Shown one piece after another: positions 16,207-28,275 of a DNA stretch of 64,000 bases (position 1 is its first letter; each line of letters begins with the position of its first letter). The position numbers and the translations under genes are program-made. The notes under the pieces were generated by a model that did not search any database, was not told the DNA's origin, and saw only the letters and a program-made list of their open reading frames with translations. This stretch comes from Sphingobacterium olei (GTDB taxonomy: Bacteria > Bacteroidota > Bacteroidia > Sphingobacteriales > Sphingobacteriaceae), in contig NZ_SUME01000003.1 of assembly GCF_005048855.1 (NCBI RefSeq), forward strand, positions 372,001-436,000. Direction: 5' to 3'.

Positions 16207-19200
16207 TTGGCAAACAGTAATATTCAAAAAGAAAGAGTAAATTTTGCTACAAGTAAGAAGGTAATTGATTACCCTGATTTCTTGGATGTGCAATTGCAGT
16301 CTTTCAAGGAGTTTTTTCAATTAGAAACTACTTCTGATAATCGCCATCAGGAAGGGTTGTACAAGGTTTTCGCGGAAAACTTCCCTATTTCTGATTCAAG
16401 AAACATTTTTGTGCTCGAGTTTTTGGATTATTTTATTGATCCACCTCGCTATGATATCCAAGAGTGTATCGAGCGTGGTCTGACGTACAGCGTGCCGTTG
16501 AAGGCAAAGTTAAAATTATCTTGTAATGATGAAGAACACGAAGATTTCGAAACAATCGTACAAGATGTATATTTAGGTACAATTCCTTACATGACTCCCA
16601 AAGGTACGTTTGTTATCAATGGTGCTGAACGTGTTATTGTATCTCAATTACACCGCTCTCCTGGTGTATTCTTTGGTCAGAGTAGACACACAAATGGTAC
16701 TAAACTTTATTCTGCTAGGGTAATTCCTTTTAAAGGTTCTTGGATCGAATTCGCGACAGACGTGAACAACGTAATGTACGCTTATATCGATCGGAAGAAA
16801 AAATTCCCAGTTACAACTTTATTACGTGCAATCGGTTTTGATTCGGATAAAGATATCTTAGAATTGTTCGACCTTGCAGATGAAGTAAAAGTTAGTAAAT
16901 CTGGTTTAAAGAAATATGTTGGTCGTCGTTTGGCGGCTAGGGTATTGAAAAAATGGATTGAAGATTTCGTGGACGAAGATACAGGTGAAGTTGTATCTAT
17001 CGACCGTAACGAAATCATACTTGAACGCGAAACTGTCCTAGAAGAAGATCACATTGACTTGATCATCGATGCCGGTGTAAAATCTATTATTTTGGCTAAA
17101 GATGATGATTCAAACAATGCGGACTATTCTATTATATATAATACCTTACAGAAAGATACGTCAAATTCTGAAAAGGAAGCTGTAGAACACATCTATCGTC
17201 AATTGCGTAATGCGGAACCACCTGACGAGGAAACTGCTCGTGGTATCATTGATCGTTTGTTCTTTTCCGATAAACGTTATGATTTAGGAGATGTGGGCCG
17301 TTACCGCATTAATCGTAAGCTTAAACTGGATACCCCTGCTGAAACGAAAGTATTAACACGTCAAGATATTATCGCGATCGTGAAATACTTAATTAACCTG
17401 ATTAATTCTAAAGCTGAGGTAGATGATATCGATCACTTGTCAAACCGTCGTGTACGTACGGTAGGTGAACAGTTATATGCTCAATTTGGAGTTGGTTTAG
17501 CTCGTATGGCGCGTACAATCCGTGAACGTATGAACATCCGCGACAACGAGGTGTTTACACCTACGGATTTGATTAATGCACGTACACTGTCGTCGGTGAT
17601 TAATTCATTTTTCGGAACGAACCAACTTTCTCAGTTTATGGATCAAACAAATCCACTGGCTGAGATCACACACAAACGTCGTTTATCAGCTTTAGGTCCA
17701 GGTGGTTTATCGCGTGAGCGTGCTGGTTTTGAGGTGCGTGACGTTCACTACACACACTATGGCCGTCTGTGTACGATCGAAACTCCAGAGGGACCAAATA
17801 TTGGTTTGATCTCTTCGCTATCAGTGCATGCTAAGATTAATAACTTAGGCTTCATTGAGACCCCTTACCGTATTGTAAGAGATGGTAAAGTGGTCGTTGA
17901 TGAGCCAGTGGTATATTTATCTGCGGAAGATGAAGATGGTAAAACTATTGCTCAAGCAAATGCACAATATGATGATAACGGTAACTATTTAGATGCTAAA
18001 GTAAAAGCAAGATATGAGGGGGATTTCCCGATTATCGTGCCTGAGAAATTAGACTATATGGATGTTGCCCCTAATCAGATTACATCTATTGCAGCTTCTT
18101 TGATTCCTTTCTTGGAACATGATGATGCCAACCGTGCCCTAATGGGATCGAATATGCAACGTCAAGCTGTTCCTTTGTTACGTCCGCAAGCTCCTATTGT
18201 AGGAACTGGATTAGAAGGCCGTGTGGCTTCAGATTCACGGACGTTAATTAACGCAGAAGGAAACGGTGTAGTAGAATACGTAGATGCACAAGAAATAAGA
18301 ATTCGTTACGAACGTAACGACGATGATCGTTTAGTTTCATTTGACGATGATATTAGAACATATCGATTGATCAAATTCAAGAAAACCAATCAGAATACGT
18401 GTATCAACTTGAAACCTATTGTTAGAAAAGGTCAAAAAGTTACTAAAGGTCAAGTACTTTGTGAAGGTTATGCGACTGAAGATGGTGAATTGGCATTAGG
18501 ACGTAACTTAAAAGTAGCATTCATGCCTTGGCAGGGATATAACTTCGAGGATGCGATCGTAATTTCTGAACGTGTGGTATCTCAGGATATTTTCACTTCA
18601 TTACATATTGAGGAATTCGAATTGGAGGTTCGTGATACGAAACGTGGTGAAGAAGAATTGACGGCTGATATTCCTAACGTATCGGAAGAAGCTACTAAAG
18701 ATCTAGATGAGAATGGTATCATTCGTATCGGAGCGGAAGTAGGTGAGGGTGATATTCTGATCGGTAAGATTACACCTAAAGGTGAATCAGATCCTTCCCC
18801 AGAAGAAAAATTATTACGTGCTATATTTGGTGATAAGGCAGGTGACGTTAAAGATGCATCTCTAAAAACTCCTCCTTCGATTAAAGGTGTTGTAATTGAT
18901 ACTAAATTATTCTCACGTGCTAAGAAGATGTCTAAAGAAGTTGAAAGAAAAGCTTTAGAGAAATTGGAAGTAGCACACGATAAGAACCTAAGATCACTAA
19001 AAGAACGTTTGGTAGACAAATTATTTACTATTGTAAACGGTAAAACCAGTCAAGGTGTTTATAATTCTTATCGCGAACTATTGGTAGCAAAGGGTGCGAA
19101 ATTTACGCAAAAAATCTTAACGGATTTAGATTACGCGCACATCAATCCAACGGGTTGGACTACTGATGAAGAAAAGAATGAGATGATTAAAATGGCTCTT

Positions 19201-20016
19201 CACAACTACAATATAAAGTATAACGAAGAGTTAGGAGCTTTCAAACGTGATAAATTCGCGATCTCAGTAGGAGATGAGCTTCCATCAGGTATTGTTCAAA
19301 TGGCTAAAGTTTACGTGGCAAAGAAACGTAAATTGAAAGTAGGAGATAAGATGGCTGGTCGTCACGGTAACAAAGGTATTGTCGCACGTATAGTACGTGA
19401 TGAAGATATGCCTTTCTTAGAAGACGGAACTCCGGTAGATATCGTATTAAATCCACTAGGTGTACCTTCGCGTATGAACTTAGGTCAGATTTATGAAACA
19501 GTTCTTGGATGGGCAGGACAAAAATTAGGAATGAAGTTCGCTACGCCAATCTTCGATGGTGCTGAAATGGGCCAAGTGGAAGAGTGGGTGGCAAAAGCGG
19601 AATTACCTAAATCAGGGCGTACATATCTTTACAACGGGTTAACGGGAGAGCGTTTTGATCAACCTACTACTGTCGGCGTGATTTACATGTTGAAATTAGG
19701 TCACATGGTAGATGATAAAATGCACGCACGTTCGATCGGGCCTTATTCATTGATTACACAACAACCATTGGGTGGTAAAGCACAATTTGGTGGTCAGCGT
19801 TTCGGTGAGATGGAGGTTTGGGCATTGGAGGCATTCGGTGCATCTAATATCCTTCAGGAGATTTTGACTGTGAAATCCGATGATGTAGTAGGTCGTGCTA
19901 AAACTTACGAGGCTATCGTGAAAGGTAATAACTTACCAACTCCTTCGGTACCAGAATCGTTCAACGTATTGGTACATGAGTTGCGTGGTTTAGGTTTAGA
20001 TATCACATTAGATTAA
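16207..20016 (+). CDS. rpoB: DNA-directed RNA polymerase subunit beta (TTG start)
   Basis: 1269 residues, normal for Bacteroidota. The likely start codon is TTG at 16207 ([13 protein letters not shown]); no ATG lies close by in frame. The rifampicin-region blocks are typical: [19 protein letters not shown] followed by [20 protein letters not shown] and [18 protein letters not shown]. Residues where substitutions cause rifampicin resistance in other species (Q, D, H, R, S in this block) are the sensitive forms. Later blocks [17 protein letters not shown] and [12 protein letters not shown] are the catalytic-centre regions. Gene order rplL-rpoB-rpoC is conserved. Confidence 0.99.
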   Translation: MANSNIQKERVNFATSKKVIDYPDFLDVQLQSFKEFFQLETTSDNRHQEGLYKVFAENFPISDSRNIFVLEFLDYFIDPPRYDIQECIERGLTYSVPLKAKLKLSCNDEEHEDFETIVQDVYLGTIPYMTPKGTFVINGAERVIVSQLHRSPGVFFGQSRHTNGTKLYSARVIPFKGSWIEFATDVNNVMYAYIDRKKKFPVTTLLRAIGFDSDKDILELFDLADEVKVSKSGLKKYVGRRLAARVLKKWIEDFVDEDTGEVVSIDRNEIILERETVLEEDHIDLIIDAGVKSIILAKDDDSNNADYSIIYNTLQKDTSNSEKEAVEHIYRQLRNAEPPDEETARGIIDRLFFSDKRYDLGDVGRYRINRKLKLDTPAETKVLTRQDIIAIVKYLINLINSKAEVDDIDHLSNRRVRTVGEQLYAQFGVGLARMARTIRERMNIRDNEVFTPTDLINARTLSSVINSFFGTNQLSQFMDQTNPLAEITHKRRLSALGPGGLSRERAGFEVRDVHYTHYGRLCTIETPEGPNIGLISSLSVHAKINNLGFIETPYRIVRDGKVVVDEPVVYLSAEDEDGKTIAQANAQYDDNGNYLDAKVKARYEGDFPIIVPEKLDYMDVAPNQITSIAASLIPFLEHDDANRALMGSNMQRQAVPLLRPQAPIVGTGLEGRVASDSRTLINAEGNGVVEYVDAQEIRIRYERNDDDRLVSFDDDIRTYRLIKFKKTNQNTCINLKPIVRKGQKVTKGQVLCEGYATEDGELALGRNLKVAFMPWQGYNFEDAIVISERVVSQDIFTSLHIEEFELEVRDTKRGEEELTADIPNVSEEATKDLDENGIIRIGAEVGEGDILIGKITPKGESDPSPEEKLLRAIFGDKAGDVKDASLKTPPSIKGVVIDTKLFSRAKKMSKEVERKALEKLEVAHDKNLRSLKERLVDKLFTIVNGKTSQGVYNSYRELLVAKGAKFTQKILTDLDYAHINPTGWTTDEEKNEMIKMALHNYNIKYNEELGAFKRDKFAISVGDELPSGIVQMAKVYVAKKRKLKVGDKMAGRHGNKGIVARIVRDEDMPFLEDGTPVDIVLNPLGVPSRMNLGQIYETVLGWAGQKLGMKFATPIFDGAEMGQVEEWVAKAELPKSGRTYLYNGLTGERFDQPTTVGVIYMLKLGHMVDDKMHARSIGPYSLITQQPLGGKAQFGGQRFGEMEVWALEAFGASNILQEILTVKSDDVVGRAKTYEAIVKGNNLPTPSVPESFNVLVHELRGLGLDITLD

Positions 20017-20030
20017 TCAAGCAAATAGGA

Positions 20031-20056
20031 CTTAACAGATGGAACAATCTGTTAAG
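20031..20056 (+). promoter_or_regulatory. Intercistronic hairpin between rpoB and rpoC
   Basis: A perfect 10-bp stem (CTTAACAGAT with ATCTGTTAAG) and a 6-nt loop in the 70-bp gap. No T-run follows, so it is not a terminator; it could be an RNA-processing or stability element. Confidence 0.55.
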
Positions 20057-20086
20057 CTTCTTTAAAGCTTTAACTTTTGAATAAGT

Positions 20087-23000
20087 ATGTCTTACAAAAA
20101 AGATAATAAAATTAAAAGCAACTTTACATCGATCACGATCAGCTTAGCGTCTCCGGAGACGATTTTGGAACGATCAAGTGGTGAAGTTGTAAAACCAGAA
20201 ACGATCAACTATCGTACGTACAAACCGGAACGTGATGGTCTATTTTGTGAACGTATCTTCGGTCCGGTAAAGGACTACGAATGTCACTGTGGTAAATACA
20301 AACGTATCCGGTATAAGGGTATTGTATGTGACCGCTGTGGTGTCGAAGTTACAGAGAAAAAAGTACGTCGTGAGCGTATGGGCCACATCTCTTTGGTGGT
20401 TCCTGTTGCACATATTTGGTACTTCCGTTCTCTTCCCAACAAAATTGGGTACTTATTAGGTCTTCCTACTAAGAAACTAGATATGATCATCTATTACGAG
20501 CGATACGCGGTAATCCAACCTGGTATCAAAGAAGATGATGGTATTTCTTATATGGATTTCTTAACAGAAGAAGAGTATTTAGATATTTTAGATACTTTAC
20601 CAAAAGAGAACCAATACCTGGATGACAACGATCCGCAAAAGTTCGTTGCAAAAATGGGTGCTGAAGCATTGGAAGAGCTATTGAAACGTATTGATCTTGA
20701 TCAATTGTCATACGATTTACGTCATCAAGCAGCTAATGAAACTTCTCAGCAACGTAAAAATGAGGCATTAAAACGCCTTCATGTTGTAGAAGCATTCCGT
20801 GGTTCAAGAGATCGCATTGAAAATCGTCCAGAATGGATGATCGTAAAAATCGTTCCTATTATTCCTCCAGAATTACGTCCTTTAGTTCCTTTGGATGGTG
20901 GTCGTTTCGCGACTTCGGATTTGAATGACTTATACCGTCGTGTAATTATCCGTAACAATCGTTTGAAACGTTTGATCGAAATCAAAGCTCCCGAAGTAAT
21001 TTTACGTAACGAAAAACGTATGTTACAAGAAGCGGTTGACTCCTTGTTTGATAATTCACGTAAAGTGAATGCTGTGAAAACGGAAGGTAACCGTGCGTTG
21101 AAATCATTGTCAGATATTTTAAAAGGTAAGCAAGGCCGTTTCCGTCAAAACTTACTAGGTAAACGTGTCGATTATTCGGCTCGTTCGGTAATTGTCGTGG
21201 GACCTAACCTGAAATTACACGAGTGCGGTATTCCTAAAGATATGGCGGCAGAGCTTTACAAACCGTTCATCATTCGAAAAATGATTGAACGTGGTATCGT
21301 GAAAACTGTAAAATCGGCTAAAAAAATTGTAGATCGTAAAGATCCAGTTGTTTGGGATATTTTAGAAAACGTGTTGAAAGGTCACCCGGTATTATTAAAC
21401 CGTGCGCCTACGCTTCACCGTTTGGGTATTCAGGCTTTTCAGCCTACCTTGGTAGAGGGTAAGGCAATTCAATTACATCCGTTGGTGTGTACAGCGTTTA
21501 ACGCCGATTTTGATGGTGACCAGATGGCAGTCCACTTACCGCTAGGTAATGCTGCAATTTTGGAAGCCCAGATCTTAATGTTGGCTGCACATAATATTTT
21601 GAATCCTGCTAACGGCTCTCCGGTTACAGTACCATCTCAAGATATGGTATTGGGTCTTTATTATATTACTAAAGGCCGTAAATCGGACGAAAATCGTAAG
21701 ATGAGAGGTGAAGGAAGTATATTCTATTCTCCGGAAGAGGTTATCATTGCTTTAAATGAGCAACAGGTAGATCTTCACGCTTGGATTAAAGTTAAGACGC
21801 AAGTTAAAATAGGCGAGGAGAAATATGCTCAGCAGATTATTGAAACGACTGTAGGAAGAGTAATCTTTAACCAGATAGTTCCGCTAGAGGTGGGTTATAT
21901 CAATGAAATCTTGACGAAGAAATCACTTCGTAATGTCATTGGAGAGATCGTGAAGAATACGGGTATGGCTCGTGCGGCGAAATTCTTGGATGATATGAAA
22001 GAGTTAGGATTCCAAACAGCTTTTAAAGGTGGTTTGTCATTCAACTTGCAAGATTTGAATATTCCGGATGCAAAAGCTGACTTGATCGCTCAAGCTACTA
22101 ATGAAGTTGAAGAAGTAATGAACAACTATAATATGGGTTTCATTACGAACAACGAGCGTTATAATCAAATCATCGATATCTGGACGCGTATCAACAATAG
22201 GTTGACTGCGCACGTAATGGATATCCTTTCAAACGACAACCAAGGTTTCAACTCGGTATATATGATGTTGGATTCTGGAGCGCGTGGTTCGAAAGAGCAG
22301 ATTCGTCAGTTGTGTGGTATGCGTGGTTTGATGGCGAAACCCCAGAAATCGGGTAATTCAGGAGGGGAAATTATTGAAAATCCGATTTTATCAAACTTTA
22401 AAGAAGGTCTTTCGGTATTAGAGTACTTTATTTCTACACACGGTGCGCGTAAAGGTCTTGCCGATACAGCATTGAAAACAGCCGATGCGGGTTACTTAAC
22501 GCGTCGTTTGCATGATGTTGCTCAAGATATGATTGTCGTAGATCACGATTGTGGAGGTCTACGTGGTATCTATACAACTGCATTAAAAGATAACGACGAT
22601 ATCGTTGAACCATTATATGATCGTATCTTAGGCCGTACACCACTTCATGATGTTTATCATCCGGAAACCAACGAGTTAATCGTGGCAGCGAATGATGACA
22701 TTAACGAGGAAGTTGGATATGCGATTGAAGAAGCAGGTATTGAGGGTATTGAGATTCGTTCGGTATTGACCTGTGAATCAAAACGCGGCGTATGTGCTTG
22801 TTGTTATGGACGGAACTTGGCTTCTGGTAAACGCGTGCAAATGGGTGAAGCTGTCGGTGTAATTGCCGCACAATCCATTGGTGAGCCGGGTACACAGTTA
22901 ACACTTCGTACGTTCCACGTGGGGGGTACAGCGTCTAACATTGCCAATGAGTCAACTATCATTGCTAAATACGAAGGTGTTGTAGAATTCGAAAATGTTC

Positions 23001-24364
23001 GTACTGTTGAGAAACAAGGTGAAGATGGCCCATATCAAGTTGTATTAGGACGTTCAGGCGAGATTAAAATTGTTAGTGGTGAGAACAAAGTTCTCTATCA
23101 ACAAATCATTCCTTACGGTTCAAACTTGTTTGTAAAAGAAGGAGAGAAAGTCGAGAAAGGAACTAAACTTGTTGACTGGGATCCATATAATGCTGTCATT
23201 ATTTCCGAATTTGCGGGTAAAGTGGAGTTTGACGCGATCATCGAAGGTGTTACTTTCCGTGAAGAATCTGATGAGCAAACAGGTCACAAAGAGAAAGTAA
23301 TTATTGAAACTCGTGATAAGACGAAAAATCCGACTATAAAAGTTCTTGACTTGAAGGGCGAAGTAATCCGCTCGTACAACATTCCGGTGGGAGCGCACGT
23401 TTCGGTATCTCATGGACAAAAAGTAAAAGAAGGAGCTATCTTAGTTAAGATTCCTCGTTCTACCGGTAAGACGCGAGATATTACGGGTGGTCTTCCACGT
23501 GTAACGGAGTTATTCGAGGCGCGTAACCCATCTAATCCAGCTGTAGTTACTGAAATTGATGGTGTTGTATCTTTAGGAGGTGTTAAGCGCGGTAACCGTG
23601 AGATTTCGATCGAATCCCGTGATGGACAAGTGAAGAAATATTTGGTTCCTCTTTCGAAACACATTCTGGTACAAGACAACGATTTTATTAAAGCAGGTAT
23701 GCCTTTGTCAGACGGTCAGATTTCTCCTGGAGATATCTTATCTATCAAAGGGCCGGCTGCCGTTCAAGAATATATCGTAAATGGTATTCAAGAGGTTTAC
23801 CGTCTTCAGGGGGTAAAAATCAACGATAAACACTTCGAAACGATCGTTCACCAAATGATGCAAAAAGTTCATATTGAAGATCCAGGAGATACACGTTTCT
23901 TAGAGAAAGAAGCGGTAAACAAATGGGATTTCATGTTGGAAAATGATTCCTTGTATGATAAAAAGGTTATTGTTGAGTCAGGTGATTCTTCGACTTTACG
24001 TGCAGGTCAAATTGTTACGTTGCGTAAACTTCGTGAAGAAAACTCCAGCTTGAAACGTCAAGACTTGAAATTGGTAGAAGTGCGCGACGCAATTCCTGCT
24101 ACCTCAAGTCCGTTGTTACAAGGTATCACTAGAGCTTCATTAGGAACCAAATCGTTCATTTCAGCAGCATCCTTTCAGGAAACGACAAAAGTATTGAACG
24201 AGGCAGCTATTGCAGGTAAACGTGATAATCTATTAGGTTTGAAAGAAAACGTAATTGTTGGCCACTTAATTCCTTCTGGTACTGGTCTGCGTAAATACAG
24301 TAATATTATCGTAGGTTCACGTGAGGAATACGATCAATTATTGGCATCGAAAGAAGAAGATTAA
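20087..24364 (+). CDS. rpoC: DNA-directed RNA polymerase subunit beta'
   Basis: 1425 residues. The N-terminal zinc site uses C66, C68, C81 and C84 (ECHCGKYKR ... VCDRCG). The catalytic magnesium loop NADFDGD lies at 472-478 within [16 protein letters not shown] second cysteine cluster ([15 protein letters not shown]) and the trigger-loop segment [22 protein letters not shown] are intact. Last gene of the operon; a long palindrome follows at 24378. Confidence 0.99.
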   Translation: MSYKKDNKIKSNFTSITISLASPETILERSSGEVVKPETINYRTYKPERDGLFCERIFGPVKDYECHCGKYKRIRYKGIVCDRCGVEVTEKKVRRERMGHISLVVPVAHIWYFRSLPNKIGYLLGLPTKKLDMIIYYERYAVIQPGIKEDDGISYMDFLTEEEYLDILDTLPKENQYLDDNDPQKFVAKMGAEALEELLKRIDLDQLSYDLRHQAANETSQQRKNEALKRLHVVEAFRGSRDRIENRPEWMIVKIVPIIPPELRPLVPLDGGRFATSDLNDLYRRVIIRNNRLKRLIEIKAPEVILRNEKRMLQEAVDSLFDNSRKVNAVKTEGNRALKSLSDILKGKQGRFRQNLLGKRVDYSARSVIVVGPNLKLHECGIPKDMAAELYKPFIIRKMIERGIVKTVKSAKKIVDRKDPVVWDILENVLKGHPVLLNRAPTLHRLGIQAFQPTLVEGKAIQLHPLVCTAFNADFDGDQMAVHLPLGNAAILEAQILMLAAHNILNPANGSPVTVPSQDMVLGLYYITKGRKSDENRKMRGEGSIFYSPEEVIIALNEQQVDLHAWIKVKTQVKIGEEKYAQQIIETTVGRVIFNQIVPLEVGYINEILTKKSLRNVIGEIVKNTGMARAAKFLDDMKELGFQTAFKGGLSFNLQDLNIPDAKADLIAQATNEVEEVMNNYNMGFITNNERYNQIIDIWTRINNRLTAHVMDILSNDNQGFNSVYMMLDSGARGSKEQIRQLCGMRGLMAKPQKSGNSGGEIIENPILSNFKEGLSVLEYFISTHGARKGLADTALKTADAGYLTRRLHDVAQDMIVVDHDCGGLRGIYTTALKDNDDIVEPLYDRILGRTPLHDVYHPETNELIVAANDDINEEVGYAIEEAGIEGIEIRSVLTCESKRGVCACCYGRNLASGKRVQMGEAVGVIAAQSIGEPGTQLTLRTFHVGGTASNIANESTIIAKYEGVVEFENVRTVEKQGEDGPYQVVLGRSGEIKIVSGENKVLYQQIIPYGSNLFVKEGEKVEKGTKLVDWDPYNAVIISEFAGKVEFDAIIEGVTFREESDEQTGHKEKVIIETRDKTKNPTIKVLDLKGEVIRSYNIPVGAHVSVSHGQKVKEGAILVKIPRSTGKTRDITGGLPRVTELFEARNPSNPAVVTEIDGVVSLGGVKRGNREISIESRDGQVKKYLVPLSKHILVQDNDFIKAGMPLSDGQISPGDILSIKGPAAVQEYIVNGIQEVYRLQGVKINDKHFETIVHQMMQKVHIEDPGDTRFLEKEAVNKWDFMLENDSLYDKKVIVESGDSSTLRAGQIVTLRKLREENSSLKRQDLKLVEVRDAIPATSSPLLQGITRASLGTKSFISAASFQETTKVLNEAAIAGKRDNLLGLKENVIVGHLIPSGTGLRKYSNIIVGSREEYDQLLASKEED

Positions 24365-24377
24365 TGTTCTCTTTTTA

Positions 24378-24425
24378 ATATAAATAATAAAGGCTAGCGA
24401 ATTCGCTAGCCTTTATTATTTATAT
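24378..24425. terminator. Bidirectional terminator between rpoC and eda (48-bp perfect palindrome)
   Basis: A perfect 24+24-bp palindrome centred on GAATTC (24399-24404), GC-rich at the tip (GGCTAGCG) and AT-rich at both bases. It sits between two convergent genes (stops at 24364 and 24439) and offers a T-run in either direction. Confidence 0.85.
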
Positions 24426-24438
24426 GTAGAATGTTTTA

Positions 24439-25077
24439 TTATTTGATCCAGCTAAACAATTGCTTACTTCGTACAGATAACCACGAATAATCTGTTGCCC
24501 CCTCTGGCTCTTGAAATAATTTGGAACCAAGACCAACGGAGTATACTCCGGCTTCAAACCATTCTTGAATATTTTTCTCTTCTACATCAACACCACCTGT
24601 CGGCATGAATTTAACTTTTGGAAACAGCGGTTTGATTGCTTTTAAAAATTTAGGACCAAGTGTATCTCCAGGAAATAGTTTAACAAGTGGTGCTCCCAAT
24701 TTTTCGGCAACGGCGATTTCAGAAGGTGTCATACAACCCGGAATCCATAAAATGCCTTTATCTAAAGTTTCTTTAGCAATACTTGGTTCAATAATGGGAC
24801 TTACTATAAATTCTGCGCCAACTGCTAAAAAGCTTTTCGCCTGTTCAACGTCTTTTATTGTTCCAATACCCAATACCAATCCAGGTAGATGCAAATTCTT
24901 ATAATCCAATAATATTTTGAAATTTTCCAATGCCTTTTCACCTCGATTTACAAATTCGAAAACGCGAATTCCTCCTTCATAAGCGGCCTTAACGATTTCA
25001 ATGCATTTCGCACTGTCATCATGATAATAAACAGGTATTACTGGGTATTTATTGATTGTTTCTAATATATTGTTCAT
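24439..25077 (-). CDS. eda: KDPG/KHG aldolase (2-dehydro-3-deoxy-phosphogluconate aldolase)
   Basis: A 212-residue class I aldolase that splits 2-keto-3-deoxy-6-phosphogluconate into pyruvate and glyceraldehyde 3-phosphate. The Schiff-base lysine is K133 in GAPLVKLFPGD, the same number as in E. coli Eda. Flanking motifs GIGTIKDVEQA, VSPII, PGCMTPSE and MPTGGV are present. It lies 2 bp after kdgK on the minus strand, so the pair performs the last two steps of hexuronate breakdown. No truncation is visible. Confidence 0.97.
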   Translation of the reverse strand: MNNILETINKYPVIPVYYHDDSAKCIEIVKAAYEGGIRVFEFVNRGEKALENFKILLDYKNLHLPGLVLGIGTIKDVEQAKSFLAVGAEFIVSPIIEPSIAKETLDKGILWIPGCMTPSEIAVAEKLGAPLVKLFPGDTLGPKFLKAIKPLFPKVKFMPTGGVDVEEKNIQEWFEAGVYSVGLGSKLFQEPEGATDYSWLSVRSKQLFSWIK

Positions 25078-25079
25078 GA

Positions 25080-26072
25080 TTATTTAAATTTTCCGTTTCC
25101 AAAATCGCCTTCAACAAATAGTTTTTGATATCCGGCTCCTGTCGCAATTTCAATTATTTCCCGAGGATCAGTCGTATTTTTTAACGCATGAATAAATCCG
25201 GCCATAAACGCATCACCGCTTCCTATACGATCGATGACTGCATTCGTTTCAAATATTTGCGAAATACTGTTTTCTTCTCTCGAATGATAAGTTCCGTAGA
25301 AGAGATTGTGTGTGGGATTGTCCATAAAACGATAGGTATTGGCGATATGTTTCGTTTTATGGAATTTGTCGAATATTTCTTTAGCTGATTTTATTGCATA
25401 TTCATAATATGTTTGAATCTCGGTTTCCCGATTTAGGGATTCATCAATAGATGTTCCCAACATTTTATTCGCAGCCCATATATTGCCCATTACTACATCA
25501 CAGTATTCAACCAATTGAGGCATTATTTCGAGGGGTTGTTTCCCATATTGCCACAGCTTACTTCTGTAATTCAGATCGACTGAAATTGTGATATTTCGCG
25601 AACTCGCTTCTTTCAGTAAATCTTCGGTTAATGAGGCCATCTGTTTACTGAGAGCAGGTGTAAGCGCAGTCCAATGCAGCCAATCTACATTTTCCAGTAA
25701 TGACCCATAATCGATATCTTCCAGACGAAGCTGGCTAAAGCTTGAGTACTTCCGGTCATATATTACCTCTCCTTTGGTAAGGCCATTGGCAGATAGAAGA
25801 ATATACGATCCGATTCTATCACCGACTTTCGAGACTTTAGAGGTGTCGACATTGGATTCGTGGAGTAGCGCTATGATTTCGGCGGATAGTGGGTTGTCGG
25901 GGAAAGCACTATAATAGGAGGTTTTTGTTCCCATTTGTGCTAACGATACGGCTACATTTGCTTCTGAACCTCCTGGATACAATCTGGATAAATTATTGCC
26001 TTTTTCAAAAAAAGAACTGCCTACTGCTTGTTGCCTGATCAATATTTCTCCAAAAGATAAAACGCTTTTCAT
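25080..26072 (-). CDS. kdgK: 2-keto-3-deoxygluconate kinase (PfkB family)
   Basis: A 330-residue sugar kinase. The PfkB N-terminal signature region YPGGSEANVAVSLAQMG is at about 32-48, and the C-terminal active-site signature IDRIGSGDAFMAGF supplies the catalytic aspartate and the anion hole. Role: ATP-dependent phosphorylation of 2-keto-3-deoxygluconate. The assignment to KDG rather than another sugar rests on the tight coupling to eda and on the divergent uxu genes. It is the first gene of the minus-strand unit; its promoter must lie in the 157-bp divergent gap. Confidence 0.92.
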   Translation of the reverse strand: MKSVLSFGEILIRQQAVGSSFFEKGNNLSRLYPGGSEANVAVSLAQMGTKTSYYSAFPDNPLSAEIIALLHESNVDTSKVSKVGDRIGSYILLSANGLTKGEVIYDRKYSSFSQLRLEDIDYGSLLENVDWLHWTALTPALSKQMASLTEDLLKEASSRNITISVDLNYRSKLWQYGKQPLEIMPQLVEYCDVVMGNIWAANKMLGTSIDESLNRETEIQTYYEYAIKSAKEIFDKFHKTKHIANTYRFMDNPTHNLFYGTYHSREENSISQIFETNAVIDRIGSGDAFMAGFIHALKNTTDPREIIEIATGAGYQKLFVEGDFGNGKFK

Positions 26073-26124
26073 TACAATGGTTTTGATTAATGTTCTAAAA
26101 TACGATTTAACTGTGATAAATAGA

Positions 26125-26155
26125 CGATTGCTTATGCATAAATTTACCGCAATCG
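26125..26155. promoter_or_regulatory. Candidate operator in the divergent kdgK / mannonate oxidoreductase gap
   Basis: CGATTGC (26125-26131) and GCAATCG (26149-26155) form a perfect 7-bp inverted repeat with a 17-bp spacer in the middle of the 157-bp gap. A LacI-family regulator is encoded at the end of the cluster and is the natural candidate ligand. LacI operators are usually more compact, so each half could instead be part of a separate site. No full-consensus promoter is seen here; weak TAnnTTTG-like boxes occur on both strands. Confidence 0.4.
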
Positions 26156-26229
26156 TTATCGTATTTTACGTTCATTTATTGTTATTTTTTTGGGTATCTT
26201 GCTTTGATAAAATTATAAACAATTGTTAA

Positions 26230-27051
26230 ATGAACGTTTTAGAAAAATTTTCCTTAAAAGGAAAAGTAATAATTGTCACTGGAGGAACGGGAGTTTTAGG
26301 GAAGTCTTTTGTGAAGGCACTTGCAGAAGCAAAGGCTAAAGTTTGCATTATTGGCCGTAATCAAGAGCGTGCAGACGAGCGGGTGAGATTAGTGGAAACT
26401 TTTGGTAGTGAGGGGCTTGCTGTCGTGGGCGATGTGATGAATGAACAATCAATGATCGTGGCCCGGGAGCAGATATTGACTAAATGGGGGACGATAGACG
26501 GTTTGGTGAATGCTGCGGGGGGTAATATTCAAGGTGCAACAATTACTCCGGAACAAGATCTTTTTGCCTCAAATGTACAGGATACGATAAAAGCTATTGA
26601 ATTGAATCTTTTTGGAACGATAATCCCCACTCATGTTTTTGGGAAGATAATTGCGGAAAAAGGCAAAGGTTCTATTATTAATATAGGATCGTTGTCATCT
26701 AGTCAGGCTATTACCCGTGTAATGGGTTACACGGTAGCCAAAAATGGTGTTATAGGTTTTACAAAATGGATGGCAACTGAATTGGCCTTGCGTTATGGCG
26801 ACAAAATTAGAGTAAATGCGATCGCTCCAGGTGTGTTTTTGACAGAACAAAATAGGGCTTTACTCACCAATACGGACGGCACATATACTTCTCGCGCGCA
26901 AAAATTTATTAACGGAACACCTTTTTCGAGACTAGGGGATCCTTCCGAGTTGGAGGGGACATTGGTTTATCTATTGAGTGACGCATCGTCTTTCGTTTCC
27001 GGAGAAACTGTGTACGTCGATGGCGGATTTAATGCATGGAGTGGAGTTTAA
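26230..27051 (+). CDS. SDR-family D-mannonate oxidoreductase (fructuronate reductase)
   Basis: A 273-residue short-chain dehydrogenase. The Rossmann motif TGGTGVLG is at 17-24, NAAGG at 94-98, catalytic S154 in NIGSLSS, Y167 and K171 in GYTVAKN, and a C-terminal YVDGGFNAW. Placed directly before uxuA, it most likely interconverts D-fructuronate and D-mannonate with NAD(H). It is an SDR enzyme and not the long-chain UxuB of E. coli, which is common in Bacteroidota. First gene of the plus-strand catabolic unit. Confidence 0.88.
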   Translation: MNVLEKFSLKGKVIIVTGGTGVLGKSFVKALAEAKAKVCIIGRNQERADERVRLVETFGSEGLAVVGDVMNEQSMIVAREQILTKWGTIDGLVNAAGGNIQGATITPEQDLFASNVQDTIKAIELNLFGTIIPTHVFGKIIAEKGKGSIINIGSLSSSQAITRVMGYTVAKNGVIGFTKWMATELALRYGDKIRVNAIAPGVFLTEQNRALLTNTDGTYTSRAQKFINGTPFSRLGDPSELEGTLVYLLSDASSFVSGETVYVDGGFNAWSGV

Positions 27052-27070
27052 TTATAAATAATTTATTTAG

Positions 27071-28240
27071 ATGAAAAATAGATTTGAACAAACTTGGAGA
27101 TGGTATGGGCCTGATGATTCGGTCAGTCTACAAGATGTAAAACAAGCTGGGGCTACAGGAATTGTTACCGCATTACACCATATAGCTCATGGAGATGTTT
27201 GGCCTTTAGAAGATATACAAGAACGGAAAAGGATCATTGAAGAATCTGGGTTGAAATGGTCTGTAGTTGAAAGTGTTCCGGTACACGAAGCTATTAAAAC
27301 TAGAAGAAGTGATGCCGCACAATATATTGAAAATTATAAAGAATCGTTACGTAACCTTGCATCGTGTGGTATACATATCGTAACATATAATTTTATGCCT
27401 GTACTTGATTGGACAAGAACAAAACTTGATTTGGAATTAAAGAATGGTGCAAAAGCACTTTATTTTAATTGGATTGATTTGGCGGCTTTTGATCTTTTTG
27501 TGTTGAAAAGAGAGCATGCAGAAAAAGATTATCCTCAAGAAATAGTTACAGCGGCAAGAAAACGTTTCGACGGTTTTACCCCGGCTGATATTGAAGACTT
27601 GAATAGAGTCATCCTAATGGGAATTCCAAGTGAGAAAGATATAAGTTTAGAAGATCTTCACACAAGTCTTGAAATATATAAAGAAATTGGATTCGACGGA
27701 TTACTTCATAATCTTCTTTGGTTTTTGAATGAAATCGCTGAAGTATGTGAGGAAAACAATATCAAGATGGCGATCCACCCGGACGATCCTCCTTATCCGA
27801 TATTAGGTTTGCCTAGAATAGCATCTAATAAGCAAGATTACCTCAACATCATTAACGGATTAGATAAGGATTTTAATGGCGTTTGTTTTTGTACAGGGTC
27901 ATTAGGAGCAGGGGTAAATAATAATGTTCCTGAGATTGCAGAAGCATTAAAACACCGTGTACATTTTGCACATTTCCGTAATGTGAAAAAAGATGGACAA
28001 GGAAATTTCTATGAGGCCGATCATTTGGACGGTGATGTAGACATGGCTGCTGTGTTAAGTATCTTTATTGCTGAGAATCAGCGAAGGGAATATCCTATTC
28101 CATTTAGACCTGATCATGGTCATCAAATGTTGGATGATTTGCAAAAGGTAACAAATCCAGGTTATTCAGCAATCGGCCGACTAAAGGGGTTGGCTGAAAT
28201 TCGTGGGCTGGAATTAGGATTAATTAGTACAAAACCTTAA
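27071..28240 (+). CDS. uxuA: D-mannonate dehydratase
   Basis: A 389-residue enzyme converting D-mannonate to 2-keto-3-deoxygluconate. Recognisable blocks are FEQTWRWYGPDDSVSL at the N-terminus, GATGIVTALHH, the metal-site region MAIHPDDPPYPILGLPRI, VCFCTGSLGAG, and HFAHFRNV with PDHGHQML near the C-terminus. His, Cys and Asp ligands of the metal site are conserved as far as I can judge. It starts 20 bp after the oxidoreductase and is followed by the transporter. Confidence 0.97.
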   Translation: MKNRFEQTWRWYGPDDSVSLQDVKQAGATGIVTALHHIAHGDVWPLEDIQERKRIIEESGLKWSVVESVPVHEAIKTRRSDAAQYIENYKESLRNLASCGIHIVTYNFMPVLDWTRTKLDLELKNGAKALYFNWIDLAAFDLFVLKREHAEKDYPQEIVTAARKRFDGFTPADIEDLNRVILMGIPSEKDISLEDLHTSLEIYKEIGFDGLLHNLLWFLNEIAEVCEENNIKMAIHPDDPPYPILGLPRIASNKQDYLNIINGLDKDFNGVCFCTGSLGAGVNNNVPEIAEALKHRVHFAHFRNVKKDGQGNFYEADHLDGDVDMAAVLSIFIAENQRREYPIPFRPDHGHQMLDDLQKVTNPGYSAIGRLKGLAEIRGLELGLISTKP

Positions 28241-28275
28241 CTTTAATATTTACTAAACCTTGTTATATAAACTTT

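Noticed and set aside
16207..24364. Rifampicin-resistance changes in rpoB
   Set aside because: The Q, D, H, R and S positions in the rifampicin region read as the sensitive forms.
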